Below are positions 20,390 through 28,999 of a DNA stretch of 64,000 nucleotides, piece by piece. Each line of letters opens with the position of its first letter. Positions within the stretch are counted from its first letter, which is position 1. The notes beneath the pieces were generated by a model. It was not told the origin of the DNA and searched no databases. It saw nothing but the letters and a program-made list of their open reading frames with translations. Position numbers and translations under genes: made by a program. This stretch comes from Plantibacter sp050587525 (lineage in GTDB: Bacteria; Actinomycetota; Actinomycetes; Actinomycetales; Microbacteriaceae): contig NZ_JBOBFT010000012.1 in NCBI RefSeq assembly GCF_050587525.1, forward strand, positions 62,001 through 126,000. Reading direction: 5' to 3'.

Positions 20390-23044
20390 CTAGCCGATTT
20401 CGCGAGCGATCGCCGCGAGGGCGTCCGGCAGCGCCGATGCGTCGGCACCGCCGCCCTGCGCGAGGTCGTCCTTGCCGCCGCCGTTGCCGCCGAGGACGCC
20501 GGCCGCGACGCGCACGAGCGCTCCGGCCTTGTGTCCGGCGTCACGGCCGCCCTGGTTCGTCGCCACGACGATCGCGGGCTTGTCCGCCACGACGGCGCCG
20601 AGCGCGATGACGGCAGGTGCGTCGCCGAGACGCTCGCGGACGGCGGTCACCAGGCTGCGGAGATCGTTCTGCGAGGCGAGCTCACCGAGCGACTCCGCGA
20701 CGAGTGTGACACCGCCGACCGATGCGGCCTTCGCCGCGAGGGCGGGAACGCGGTCGCTCAACGACCGTGCCTCGAACGACGCGATCTTCTTCTCAGCGGC
20801 CTTGAGGCTGCTGACGAGCTCGGCGATGCGATCGGGCAGCTGGTCCTTGGGCGTCTTCAGGTTCGACGAGAGCTGCGACACGATGGCGCGCTCTGCAGCG
20901 AGATCGCGGAACGCCTCGAGGCCGACGAGCGACTCGACACGACGGTTGGTGGACCCCACTGACGACTCGCTGATGAGGTTGATCATGCCGATCTCCGCGC
21001 TGGAGCCGACGTGCGTGCCGGCGCACAGCTCGCGTGACCACGGGCCGCCGATGTCGACGACGCGAACGGTCTCGCCGTACTTCTCGCCGAACAGCGCCAT
21101 CGCGCCGAGCGCCTTAGCGTCGTCGAGCGCCATCTCGCGCGTCGAGACGAGCAGGTTGTCGCGGATCGCGTTGTTCGAGATCTCCTCGATCTCCGTCTTG
21201 GTCTCCGGCGAGAGCGCCTGGTTCCAGGTGAAGTCGAGACGCAGGTAACCCGCACGGTTCGCCGAACCGGACTGGTGGGCGCTCGACCCGAGCACCTGGC
21301 GGAGCGCAGCATGGATGATGTGCGTCCCGGAGTGCGCCTGCTGTGCGCCACGACGGTAGTTCGCGTCCACGATCGACGTCGCCGGCGAATCGACACCGAC
21401 CTCGCCCTGCGTCACCTGCACCTTGTGCGCGATGAGCCCCTTGACGGGCTTCTGGACGTCGAGGACTTCGAGTTCGTAGCCGGGGCCGACGATGACGCCC
21501 TGGTCGGCTTCCTGTCCACCCGACTCGGCGTAGAGCGAGGTCTCCGCGAGGAAGACTTCAGCGATGTCGCCGACGACGGCCTTCGTGACGGGGTGACCGT
21601 CGACGATGATGCCGAGGATGCGGGACTCCGTCTCGAGTTCCGTATAGCCCGTGAAGACGGTCTCACCGAGGGATCGGAGCGAGCTGTACACGGACAGGTC
21701 CGCGAGCACGCTGCGCTTCGCCTTCGCGTCGGCCTTCGCACGCGAGCGCTGTTCGGCCATGAGCGTGTCGAACGCGGTGCGGTCGACGGACAGGCCGGCC
21801 TCCTCCGCGATCTCGAGCGTGAGGTCGATCGGGAAGCCGTAGGTGTCGTGGAGCAGGAACGCCTGCTTGCCGCCGAGCTGTTTGGCGCCCGTCTCCTTGG
21901 TCTTGTCGAGCTCGAGGTCGAGGATCGTCGAACCGCTCGCGAGCGTGCGGAGGAAGGTCTCCTCCTCCGCGTACGCGGCCTGCGAGATCTGGCCGTAGTC
22001 CGCCTCGACCTCCGGGTAGGACGCCTTCATCGCGTCCTTCGATGCGGTGAGGAGCTCCGGCATGGTCGCCGTGTCGACGCCGAGCAGGCGCATCGCACGG
22101 ACGCTGCGACGGAGCAGGCGACGCAGGATGTACCCGCGACCCTCGTTGGACGGCGTCACGCCGTCACTCAGGAGCATGAGCGATGAGCGGACGTGGTCGG
22201 CGATGACGCGCATGCGTACGTCGTCGCCGTGGTCGGCGCCGTAGCGGCGACCGCTCAGCTGCGAGGCGAGGTCGAGGACCGGACGGACCTGGTCGATCTC
22301 GTACATGTTCTCGACGCCCTGCTTGATGAACGCGACGCGCTCGAGGCCCATGCCCGTGTCGATGTTGCGCTTCGGCAGCTCGCTCACGATGTCGAAGTCG
22401 ACCTTGCTGCGGACGTTCGCGACGAGGTACTGCATGAACACGAGGTTCCAGATCTCGACGTAGCGGTCGTCGTCCGTCGCCGGTCCGCCATCCGCACCAT
22501 AGGCGGGGCCGCGGTCGAAGAAGATCTCCGAGCTCGGACCCGCGGGGCCCGGCTGGCCGGTGGACCAGTAGTTGGTGTCCTTGTCGAGGCGCTGGATGCG
22601 TTCGTCTGGCAGGCCGGCGACCTTCTTCCAGAGCGCGATCGCCTCTTCATCGTCCTTGTAGACGGTGACCCACAGGTCCTTCTCGTCGAAGCCGTAACCG
22701 CCTGCGGACTCCAGCCCGGTGAGGAGCTCCCAGGCGTAGCCGATCGCTCCCTCCTTGAAGTAGTCACCGAAGGAGAAGTTCCCGTTCATCTGGAAGAACG
22801 TGCCGTGGCGCGGCGTCTTGCCCACTTCTTCGATGTCGTTCGTCCGGATGCACTTCTGCACGCTCGTCGCGCGGTCGAAGGGCGCGGGGACGACACCTGT
22901 GAGGTACGGGACGAACGGCACCATGCCGGCGACCGTGAAGAGGAGCGTCGGGTCATCGCTCACGAGCGACGCCGACGGCACGACCGTGTGCCCCCGATCT
23001 CCGAAGAATTGAAGCCAGCGGGAGCGAATGTCTGCGGTTTGCAT
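20390..23044 (-). CDS. alaS: Alanyl-tRNA synthetase
   Basis: AlaS charges tRNA-Ala and edits Ser- and Gly-tRNA-Ala. The 884-residue product has the class II catalytic core at the N terminus (RWLQFFGDRGH, FQMNGNFSFGDYFKEGA), the editing domain with zinc ligands HSGTH and CAGTH, and a C-terminal oligomerisation domain ending in GGGKDDLAQGGG. It follows a small membrane gene by 22 bp. Confidence 0.97.
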   Translation of the reverse strand: MQTADIRSRWLQFFGDRGHTVVPSASLVSDDPTLLFTVAGMVPFVPYLTGVVPAPFDRATSVQKCIRTNDIEEVGKTPRHGTFFQMNGNFSFGDYFKEGAIGYAWELLTGLESAGGYGFDEKDLWVTVYKDDEEAIALWKKVAGLPDERIQRLDKDTNYWSTGQPGPAGPSSEIFFDRGPAYGADGGPATDDDRYVEIWNLVFMQYLVANVRSKVDFDIVSELPKRNIDTGMGLERVAFIKQGVENMYEIDQVRPVLDLASQLSGRRYGADHGDDVRMRVIADHVRSSLMLLSDGVTPSNEGRGYILRRLLRRSVRAMRLLGVDTATMPELLTASKDAMKASYPEVEADYGQISQAAYAEEETFLRTLASGSTILDLELDKTKETGAKQLGGKQAFLLHDTYGFPIDLTLEIAEEAGLSVDRTAFDTLMAEQRSRAKADAKAKRSVLADLSVYSSLRSLGETVFTGYTELETESRILGIIVDGHPVTKAVVGDIAEVFLAETSLYAESGGQEADQGVIVGPGYELEVLDVQKPVKGLIAHKVQVTQGEVGVDSPATSIVDANYRRGAQQAHSGTHIIHAALRQVLGSSAHQSGSANRAGYLRLDFTWNQALSPETKTEIEEISNNAIRDNLLVSTREMALDDAKALGAMALFGEKYGETVRVVDIGGPWSRELCAGTHVGSSAEIGMINLISESSVGSTNRRVESLVGLEAFRDLAAERAIVSQLSSNLKTPKDQLPDRIAELVSSLKAAEKKIASFEARSLSDRVPALAAKAASVGGVTLVAESLGELASQNDLRSLVTAVRERLGDAPAVIALGAVVADKPAIVVATNQGGRDAGHKAGALVRVAAGVLGGNGGGKDDLAQGGGADASALPDALAAIAREIG

Positions 23045-23066
23045 AGTTTCCGTACGTCGGGAGGGA

Positions 23067-23297
23067 TTAGTTCTTGAGGTCGTCGACGGCGTTCTCCGCC
23101 TCGTCGACGATGGTGTCGACCGTGTCGCGCAATTGCGCTTCGCGTTCCTTGTACGCGTCGCTCACCGTCTCGGTGAACTCCTTCACGCGCGCATCCAGCT
23201 CGGCGAAGAACAGCTTGCCCTTGCGCGTCTTGTTGATCTGGTGGGCGACGACGAATCCGGCGCCGATACCCACGACCAGCCAGAACACGTTCTTCAT
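23067..23297 (-). CDS. Small membrane-anchored coiled-coil protein, function unknown
   Basis: The 76-residue product has one N-terminal membrane helix (VFWLVVGIGAGFVVAHQI near 4-21) and a charged helical tail that could form a coiled coil (residues about 30-75). GGAGCTC precedes the ATG. A protein of this architecture between rpsD and alaS recurs in actinobacteria, so the gene is likely real, but no function is known to me. Confidence 0.8.
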   Translation of the reverse strand: MKNVFWLVVGIGAGFVVAHQINKTRKGKLFFAELDARVKEFTETVSDAYKEREAQLRDTVDTIVDEAENAVDDLKN

Positions 23298-23420
23298 GTG
23301 GAGCTCCTTCTCTGCGGATGCGACGTTCGATGCGACGACGTGCAGGGCCAGTCACCCATCGTAGTCCAGGCGTCTGGCGAGTGCCGTCACCCGCACACTG
23401 CGAGGAAACCGCTCGCTGCA

Positions 23421-23455
23421 ACGAAAAGAAGGGCCGTGGCGTAAGCCACGACCCC
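23421..23455 (-). terminator. Rho-independent terminator of rpsD
   Basis: On the minus strand GGGTCGTGGC-TTAC-GCCACGGCCC forms a strong hairpin (23454-23431) followed by TTCTTTTCGTT. It lies 47 bp after the rpsD stop. Confidence 0.85.
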
Positions 23456-23501
23456 TCCTGTCCCGGCAAGCGGGACCTGCTCCGCGATGCGGAGCGATCG
23501 A

Positions 23502-24131
23502 CTAGCGAGCTGCGTAGTACTCGACGACGAGCTGAACTTCACACGTCACGGGGACCTCGGCGCGCTTCGGACGACGCTCGAGGCGTGCCTGCAGCTTGTC
23601 GAGCTCGACCGAGAGGTACGCGGGCACCTTGGGGAGCACGTCGACGTGACCGCCGGCTGCTGCAACCTGGAAGGGCTCGGTTCCTTCGGAACGCGGCTTG
23701 ACGTGGATGAGCTGACCCGGCTTCACGCGGAAGGACGGGCGGTCGACGAGCTGGCCGTCGACGAGGATGTGGCGGTGCACGACCATCTGGCGAGCCTGCG
23801 CCGTGGTGCGGGCGAAGCCGGCACGGAGCACGAGTGCGTCGAGGCGCGTCTCGAGGATCTCGACCAGGTTCTCACCGGTCAGGCCCTGCGTGCGACGAGC
23901 TTCCTGGAACGCGATCTTCAGCTGGGCTTCGCGGATGCCGTACTGGGCGCGCAGACGCTGCTTCTCGCGCAGACGGACGGCGTAGTCGCTGTCGGCCTTG
24001 CGCTTGGTGCGGCCGTGCTCACCGGGAGCGTAGGGACGCTTCTCGAGGTACTTGGCAGCCTTCGGGGTGAGGGCGATGCCGAGGGCCCGCGAGAGGCGGG
24101 TCTTGCTGCGGGTACGTGACTTGGTAGACAC
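23502..24131 (-). CDS. rpsD: 30S ribosomal protein S4
   Basis: S4 starts 30S assembly by binding 16S rRNA. The 209-residue product carries the S4 RNA-binding domain (LVLRAGFARTTAQARQMVVH near 100-119). It lacks the N-terminal zinc-binding cysteines, so it is the zinc-free form common in actinobacteria that have S4 outside the alpha operon. A terminator follows, so it is probably transcribed alone. Confidence 0.97.
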   Translation of the reverse strand: MSTKSRTRSKTRLSRALGIALTPKAAKYLEKRPYAPGEHGRTKRKADSDYAVRLREKQRLRAQYGIREAQLKIAFQEARRTQGLTGENLVEILETRLDALVLRAGFARTTAQARQMVVHRHILVDGQLVDRPSFRVKPGQLIHVKPRSEGTEPFQVAAAGGHVDVLPKVPAYLSVELDKLQARLERRPKRAEVPVTCEVQLVVEYYAAR

Positions 24132-24382
24132 GGTTTCCTTTCAATGAAGTCTCAAACGATGGATACCGGTGCTGTGTCGGCCGGGACGCAGTGGTCCTGG
24201 CGCAGTGATGCACCGGAAAGTCAGAGGGGTCGGCCAGGGCTGTTCGGCTACAGAACACACCCGTCGAACGAAGATGATCGCGCAGCCGCACGGTCACATC
24301 TGGTCTAGGCCGGATCAATACTAGCACGAGCACTCCCCCGCGACCGTCAGCCGTGACGGTCGGCGAGGCGTCGTCGCGCCGG

Positions 24383-25873
24383 TCAGTCGTTCGAGCCCCG
24401 CACGATCTTCCGCAGCTTCTCGAGCCGCGCGGAGACCTCGCGTTCGTGACCGTGGTCGGTCGGCTCGTAGTAGCGCACATCCGTGAGCTCGTCGGGGATG
24501 TACTGCTGCTTGACGACGCCGATGGCGGTGTCGTGCGGATAGCGGTAGCCCTTGCCGTGGCCGAGCCGCTTCGCGCCTGCGTAGTGCGCGTCGCGCATCG
24601 GTTTCGGGACTCGCCCGAAGGATCCGGAGCGCACGTCGGCGATGGCCTTGTCGATGGCGAGGTAGGCGGCGTTCGACTTCGCGGCGGTCGCGAGGTAGAC
24701 GACGGCCTCTGCGAGCGGGATCCGCCCCTCCGGCATGCCGATGAACTGCACGGCGTCCGCCGCGGCGATCGCGATGGGGAGCGCCTGCGGGTCGGCGATC
24801 CCGATGTCCTCAGCGGCGGAGATGATGATGCGCCTGGCGATGAACCGCGGGTCCTCCCCCGCCTCGATCATCCGTGCGAGGTAGTGGAGTGCCGCATCGA
24901 CGTCCGATCCCCTGATGCTCTTGATGAACGCGCTGATGACGTCGTAGTGCTCGTCACCGTTGCGGTCGTAGCGGAGCAGAGCGCGGTCGACCGCTTGCGC
25001 GACGAGTTCGTCGGTGATCACTGGCCCGGTGTGGACGGCGGCCGCAGCGGAGTCGTCCTCGGGAGCGCTGCCACTGGCCCCCTCGGCGTCCCCATCGCCA
25101 GCGTCCTCATCCTCATCGTCGTCATCCTCGTCGCCGAGGCCGAGCATGGCGGAATCGTCCAACTCGTCGTCCGCGGAAGGCGTCCTGCCGAGGTCGGCGT
25201 CCGCGGCGATCGCTGCGGCCTCGAGGGCCGTGAGCGCCCGCCGTGCGTCGCCGGAGGACAGCCTGATGAGTGCGTCACGCGCTTCCGGTGTCACGGTGAA
25301 ACGGCCGCCCAGACCGCGTGGGTCGGTGGCGGCACGGTCGATCAGGATGCCGAGATCGTCGTCGCTCAGCTGTTCGAGCGTGAGCAGGAGCGAGCGCGAC
25401 AGCAGTGGCGAGATGACGGAGAACGACGGGTTCTCGGTCGTGGCCGCGACGAGGATGACCCATCCGTTCTCGACACCGGGCAGCAGTGCGTCCTGCTGGG
25501 CCTTGCTGAAGCGGTGGATCTCGTCGAGGAAGAGGACGGTGGAGGTGCCGTAGAGATCGCGTCCGGACATCGCCGCTTCCATGACCTGACGGACGTCCTT
25601 GACGCCGGCCGTCACGGCCGAGAGCTCCACGAAGCGCCGACCGGAGCTGTGCGCGATCGCCTGCGCGAGGGTCGTCTTGCCCGTCCCGGGCGGACCCCAG
25701 AGGATGACCGAGACCGCGGCCTGATTACCGGAGACGTCCGTTGCGAGCCGCACGAGCGGTGAGCCGGGGCGCAGCAGATGCCGCTGCCCCGCCACCTCGT
25801 CGAGGCTGCGCGGACGCATGCGGACGGCGAGGGGCACCTGTCCGCCCGAGATCCCAGGGCCTGCATCCAACAT
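24383..25873 (-). CDS. rarA: Replication-associated recombination protein A (RarA/MgsA AAA+ ATPase)
   Basis: RarA is a clamp-loader-like ATPase acting at stalled forks. The 496-residue product has Walker A GPPGTGKTT at 60-68, Walker B LFLDEIH ending at 120, sensor ATTENPS, and the C-terminal tetramerisation part (RVPKPMRDAHYAGAK). Residues about 235-285 form an acidic Asp/Glu insert within the lid region, making it longer than the usual 440-450 residues. It is divergent from the cyclophilin gene. Confidence 0.94.
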   Translation of the reverse strand: MLDAGPGISGGQVPLAVRMRPRSLDEVAGQRHLLRPGSPLVRLATDVSGNQAAVSVILWGPPGTGKTTLAQAIAHSSGRRFVELSAVTAGVKDVRQVMEAAMSGRDLYGTSTVLFLDEIHRFSKAQQDALLPGVENGWVILVAATTENPSFSVISPLLSRSLLLTLEQLSDDDLGILIDRAATDPRGLGGRFTVTPEARDALIRLSSGDARRALTALEAAAIAADADLGRTPSADDELDDSAMLGLGDEDDDDEDEDAGDGDAEGASGSAPEDDSAAAAVHTGPVITDELVAQAVDRALLRYDRNGDEHYDVISAFIKSIRGSDVDAALHYLARMIEAGEDPRFIARRIIISAAEDIGIADPQALPIAIAAADAVQFIGMPEGRIPLAEAVVYLATAAKSNAAYLAIDKAIADVRSGSFGRVPKPMRDAHYAGAKRLGHGKGYRYPHDTAIGVVKQQYIPDELTDVRYYEPTDHGHEREVSARLEKLRKIVRGSND

Positions 25874-26094
25874 GTGTCCAGGCTAGTGGCGACGACTGAC
25901 AGTGCTCCGCGAACGGGCCCGTCGAGGCGGCCCGACGATCGCGGCGCACGATCGACTCCCCGATGCGACGGTGTGAAACCCCTGCGCCCATTTGGCGGCC
26001 GAACTCGCGTCCCCGTAAGGTTCTCGTGGGCCGCACGACGTGGGGCACGTGGCGATGTCGCCGAATCATCGGGCGGCATCTGGAGGGAACAGAC

Positions 26095-26913
26095 GTGGCA
26101 ACGAGCAAGGGTCCGGACAAAGAGGCACGTGAAGCGCGAGCGCGCATCCGCGGCTACAACGCGAGGCGGACGGTGCACGAGCAGCGTTCGAAGCGTCGCG
26201 TCCGGGACAACATCATCGCGACCGTCGCCCTCGTCGTCGTGATCGGTGCCGCGACGATCGCCCAGGTCTTCTACTTCTCCGGCGGCCCTGGAACGCCCGT
26301 AGCCACGCCGAGCGCATCCGCTTCGGCGCCCGCGAACGCGGAGGGCTGCGGTACCAACGGCCCGGCCGACGGCAGCAACACGGGAGACGTCCCGCCCACG
26401 AGCCTCGCCGAGGGGCGCGACTGGACCGGCACGATGACGATCAACGACATCGCGCTCGACCTGCAGCTCGACGGCGCGTGCGCACCTCAGGGCGTTTCCT
26501 CGTTCATCGCCCTCGCGAAGTCGGGCTTCTACGACGGCGTGACCTGCCACCGCCTCACGACGAGCGGCATCTACGTCCTCCAGTGCGGCGACCCCAAGGG
26601 CGACGGCACGGGCGGTCCCGGCTACAACTACGGCCCCGTCGAGAACGCTCCCGCAGGAGACGTCTACCCCGCAGGCACCATCGCGATGGCACGTCAGGGC
26701 GGCAACGGCTACAGCAACGGCAGCCAGTTCTTCATCGTCTACCAGGACTCGACCATCCCCTCGGATGCGGCGGGCGGCTACACGATCCTCGGCAACGTGA
26801 CCGACGGCCTCGACCAGCTCATCTCCGGCGTCACGTCGGCGGGCGTGTCGGGCGGCGGCGGCGACGGGGCGCCGTCGGTACCTGCCAAGATCACTTCGGT
26901 GACCGTTCAGTAA
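26095..26913 (+). CDS. Membrane-anchored cyclophilin-type peptidyl-prolyl isomerase
   Basis: The 272-residue product has a basic N terminus, one membrane helix (about 40-60) and an extracytoplasmic cyclophilin domain (about 95-272) with GFYDGVTCHRL, YAAGTIAMAR-like AGTIAMAR and SQFFIVYQD. It should speed proline isomerisation of secreted proteins. FKxQ/active-site arginine is replaced near the CHRL motif, so activity may be low. GTG at 26095 follows GGAGGGAA at ideal distance; the frame open upstream lacks family features. A similar gene next to rel or DUF349 is common in actinobacteria. Confidence 0.9.
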   Translation: MATSKGPDKEAREARARIRGYNARRTVHEQRSKRRVRDNIIATVALVVVIGAATIAQVFYFSGGPGTPVATPSASASAPANAEGCGTNGPADGSNTGDVPPTSLAEGRDWTGTMTINDIALDLQLDGACAPQGVSSFIALAKSGFYDGVTCHRLTTSGIYVLQCGDPKGDGTGGPGYNYGPVENAPAGDVYPAGTIAMARQGGNGYSNGSQFFIVYQDSTIPSDAAGGYTILGNVTDGLDQLISGVTSAGVSGGGGDGAPSVPAKITSVTVQ

Positions 26914-27030
26914 CGAGTCACCGGAAGCGCGTTCGATCCGTGAGTTTCGCCAGCGACGCCGTCTGGCGTATTAGGCTTGCGGATTGATCAAGATTGTCAA
27001 TGAGGCGACCAACACAGCAAGGTGAGGCGT

Positions 27031-28260
27031 GTGACGAGTTCAGACATGATGCCGTGGGGCAGGGTGGACGACGACGGAACGGTCTACGTCCGCGAAGCTG
27101 ACGGCGAACGAGCCGTCGGGCAGTACCCGGACGGCACGAAAGAAGAGGCGCTCGCGTACTTCGAGCGCAAGTACACCGATCTCGCGGGCCAGGTCCGTCT
27201 GCTCGAGCAGCGCGCGAAGGGCGGCGCTCCGGCGACCGACATCGCGAAGGCCGTTGCATCGCTGCGCCGCAACGTGGAGTCGGCGAACGCTGTCGGCGAC
27301 CTGGAAGCGCTCGTGACGCGGCTCGCCGCTCTCGACGGCAAGGTGGGCGAACTCACGGAGGCACAGACGCAGGTCGCGAAGGCCGCACTCGAAGAGGCCG
27401 TGCAGTCGCGCGTCGCCATCGTCGAGGAGGCCGAAGCGCTCGCTCTGCAGGATCCGGCTCGTGTGCAGTGGAAGCAGACCTCCACCCGGCTCGACGAGCT
27501 CTTCGCCGAGTGGCAGCGCCAGCAGCACGACGGCCCGCGGCTCCCGAAGACCGAGGGCAACGAGCTGTGGAAGCGATTCCGCACGGCCCGTGCCACGCTC
27601 GAGCAGCACCGCCGCGCGTTCTACTCCGAGCTCGATTCGGTGCACAAGGAGGCGCGCGCCAAGAAGCAGGCGCTCGTCGACGCCGCGGAAGCGCTCATCC
27701 CCCAGGGAGCTGACGGCGTTCCCGCCTACCGCAACCTGCTCGACGACTGGAAGAAGTCGCCGCGTGCCGGCAAGCGCCAGGACGATGCCCTCTGGGCGAA
27801 ATTCAAGGCGGCCGGTGACGCGATCTACGGTGCCAAGGCCGAGATCGATGCACGCGACAACGCCGAGTTCCAGGGCAACCTCGATCTGAAGCTCGCCGTC
27901 CTCACGGACGCCGAGCCGATCCTCACGGAGCAGGACCGCGACAAGGCCCGCACGGCCCTCGCCGCGATCCAGCGCCGTTGGGACGAGATCGGCAAGGTCC
28001 CGCGCGACCAGGTCCGCGTCGTCGAGGATCGCCTCCGCAAGGTGGAAGCCCACGTCAAGCAGCTCGAGGACGACCACTGGAAGCGGAACAACCCCGAGAC
28101 GAAGGCACGGACCGAGGGGCTCGCGAGCCAGCTCGCCGACGCCATCGCCAAGCTCGAGGACGAGGTGACCGCTGCACGGGCCTCCGGCGACGCCGCTCGC
28201 CTCGCCGCCGCGATCGAAGCCCTCGACGCCCGGAAGGCGTGGCTCGGCGCCATCCGCTAG
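27031..28260 (+). CDS. DUF349 domain protein, mostly helical, function unknown
   Basis: The 409-residue product starts with a short beta domain (GTVYVREADGERAVGQYP) followed by repeated helical DUF349 units of about 75 residues, with W-containing repeats such as LFAEWQR, WKRFRTAR and RRWDEIGKVPRD. GTG at 27031 is chosen because AAGGTGAGG lies just before it; GTG at 27022 is also in frame. The protein is conserved next to rel in actinobacteria, but its role is unknown. Confidence 0.88.
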   Translation: MTSSDMMPWGRVDDDGTVYVREADGERAVGQYPDGTKEEALAYFERKYTDLAGQVRLLEQRAKGGAPATDIAKAVASLRRNVESANAVGDLEALVTRLAALDGKVGELTEAQTQVAKAALEEAVQSRVAIVEEAEALALQDPARVQWKQTSTRLDELFAEWQRQQHDGPRLPKTEGNELWKRFRTARATLEQHRRAFYSELDSVHKEARAKKQALVDAAEALIPQGADGVPAYRNLLDDWKKSPRAGKRQDDALWAKFKAAGDAIYGAKAEIDARDNAEFQGNLDLKLAVLTDAEPILTEQDRDKARTALAAIQRRWDEIGKVPRDQVRVVEDRLRKVEAHVKQLEDDHWKRNNPETKARTEGLASQLADAIAKLEDEVTAARASGDAARLAAAIEALDARKAWLGAIR

Positions 28261-28324
28261 CCGTTCTGCCGATCCGTTGCCCCACAGGCTGCGGACCACG
28301 GCGACGTTCTCCACAGCAGTCCCA

Positions 28325-28359
28325 GATCCTCCTGTACGCACCTTGCGTGCAGGAGGATC
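28325..28359 (+). promoter_or_regulatory. 16-bp hairpin that buries the Shine-Dalgarno of the next gene
   Basis: GATCCTCCTGTACGCA (28325-28340) pairs with TGCGTGCAGGAGGATC (28344-28359) over 16 bp; the one DNA mismatch is a U-G wobble in the transcript. The loop is 3 nt. AGGAGG at 28351-28356 is fully inside the stem and lies 8 nt before the ATG at 28365. No T-run follows, so it is not a normal terminator of the DUF349 gene. Confidence 0.8.
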
Positions 28360-28364
28360 GTTGC

Positions 28365-28958
28365 ATGTCCGACCGATTGAGCGCGTTCCTCCGACCTCCA
28401 GCCCTCCCGCTCGCGGAGCTGAGCGCCGCACGCCTCGACGGCGACCTCTTCGCCCTCGACGACGGCTACTGCAGCATCGATGAACCAGACACGGTCGATC
28501 TCCGAGCGGAGATCCTCTCGCGGCTCGTCCCTGACTGGGCCGTCGTGGCCGGGCAGAGCGCCGCATGGCTCCACGGAGCGCTGTCGATGCCCCCTCGTAT
28601 CCACGAGGCGTTCGTCCGGCCCGCCAGACGCGGCTCGCTCGTGAGTTCGCGCGCGCTCCTCGTGCGACAGATCCGAATGGATGCCGACGACGTCGAGACG
28701 CTCGGCGGGATGCTCGTGACCACACCGCTGCGCACCGCCATCGATCTTGCGCGGGACCACGACGTCGGATCCCCCGGCTTCGACGCATTGAGCAGGCTCG
28801 TCGACTCCCGACTGGTCGGCGCAGAAGCCGTCGAGCGGTGGCTCTCCGTCAATCGACGGCTCGCGGGCCGTCGGCGCGTCCTGACACGCCTGGCACTGGC
28901 CGTGGAAGCGACTCTGCCGGGTCTGGATCGTCCGTCGGCGTCGTTATCGCTCGATTGA
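28365..28958 (+). CDS. AbiEi antitoxin-like protein without a partner, function unknown
   Basis: The 197-residue product resembles the N-terminal and middle parts of actinobacterial proteins annotated as AbiEi-family antitoxin or DUF559-linked proteins: AVVAGQSAAWLHGAL near 59-73 and LGGMLVTTPLRTAIDLARD near 110-128. The usual C-terminal nuclease-like part is absent and no AbiEii nucleotidyltransferase toxin lies beside it. The perfect AGGAGG before the ATG is trapped in a hairpin, which suggests tight translational control. The family call is tentative. Confidence 0.7.
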   Translation: MSDRLSAFLRPPALPLAELSAARLDGDLFALDDGYCSIDEPDTVDLRAEILSRLVPDWAVVAGQSAAWLHGALSMPPRIHEAFVRPARRGSLVSSRALLVRQIRMDADDVETLGGMLVTTPLRTAIDLARDHDVGSPGFDALSRLVDSRLVGAEAVERWLSVNRRLAGRRRVLTRLALAVEATLPGLDRPSASLSLD

Positions 28959-28999
28959 CCCGTGACGCGGGAGACGGGGAGCAGTGCCGGAGACGCCGC

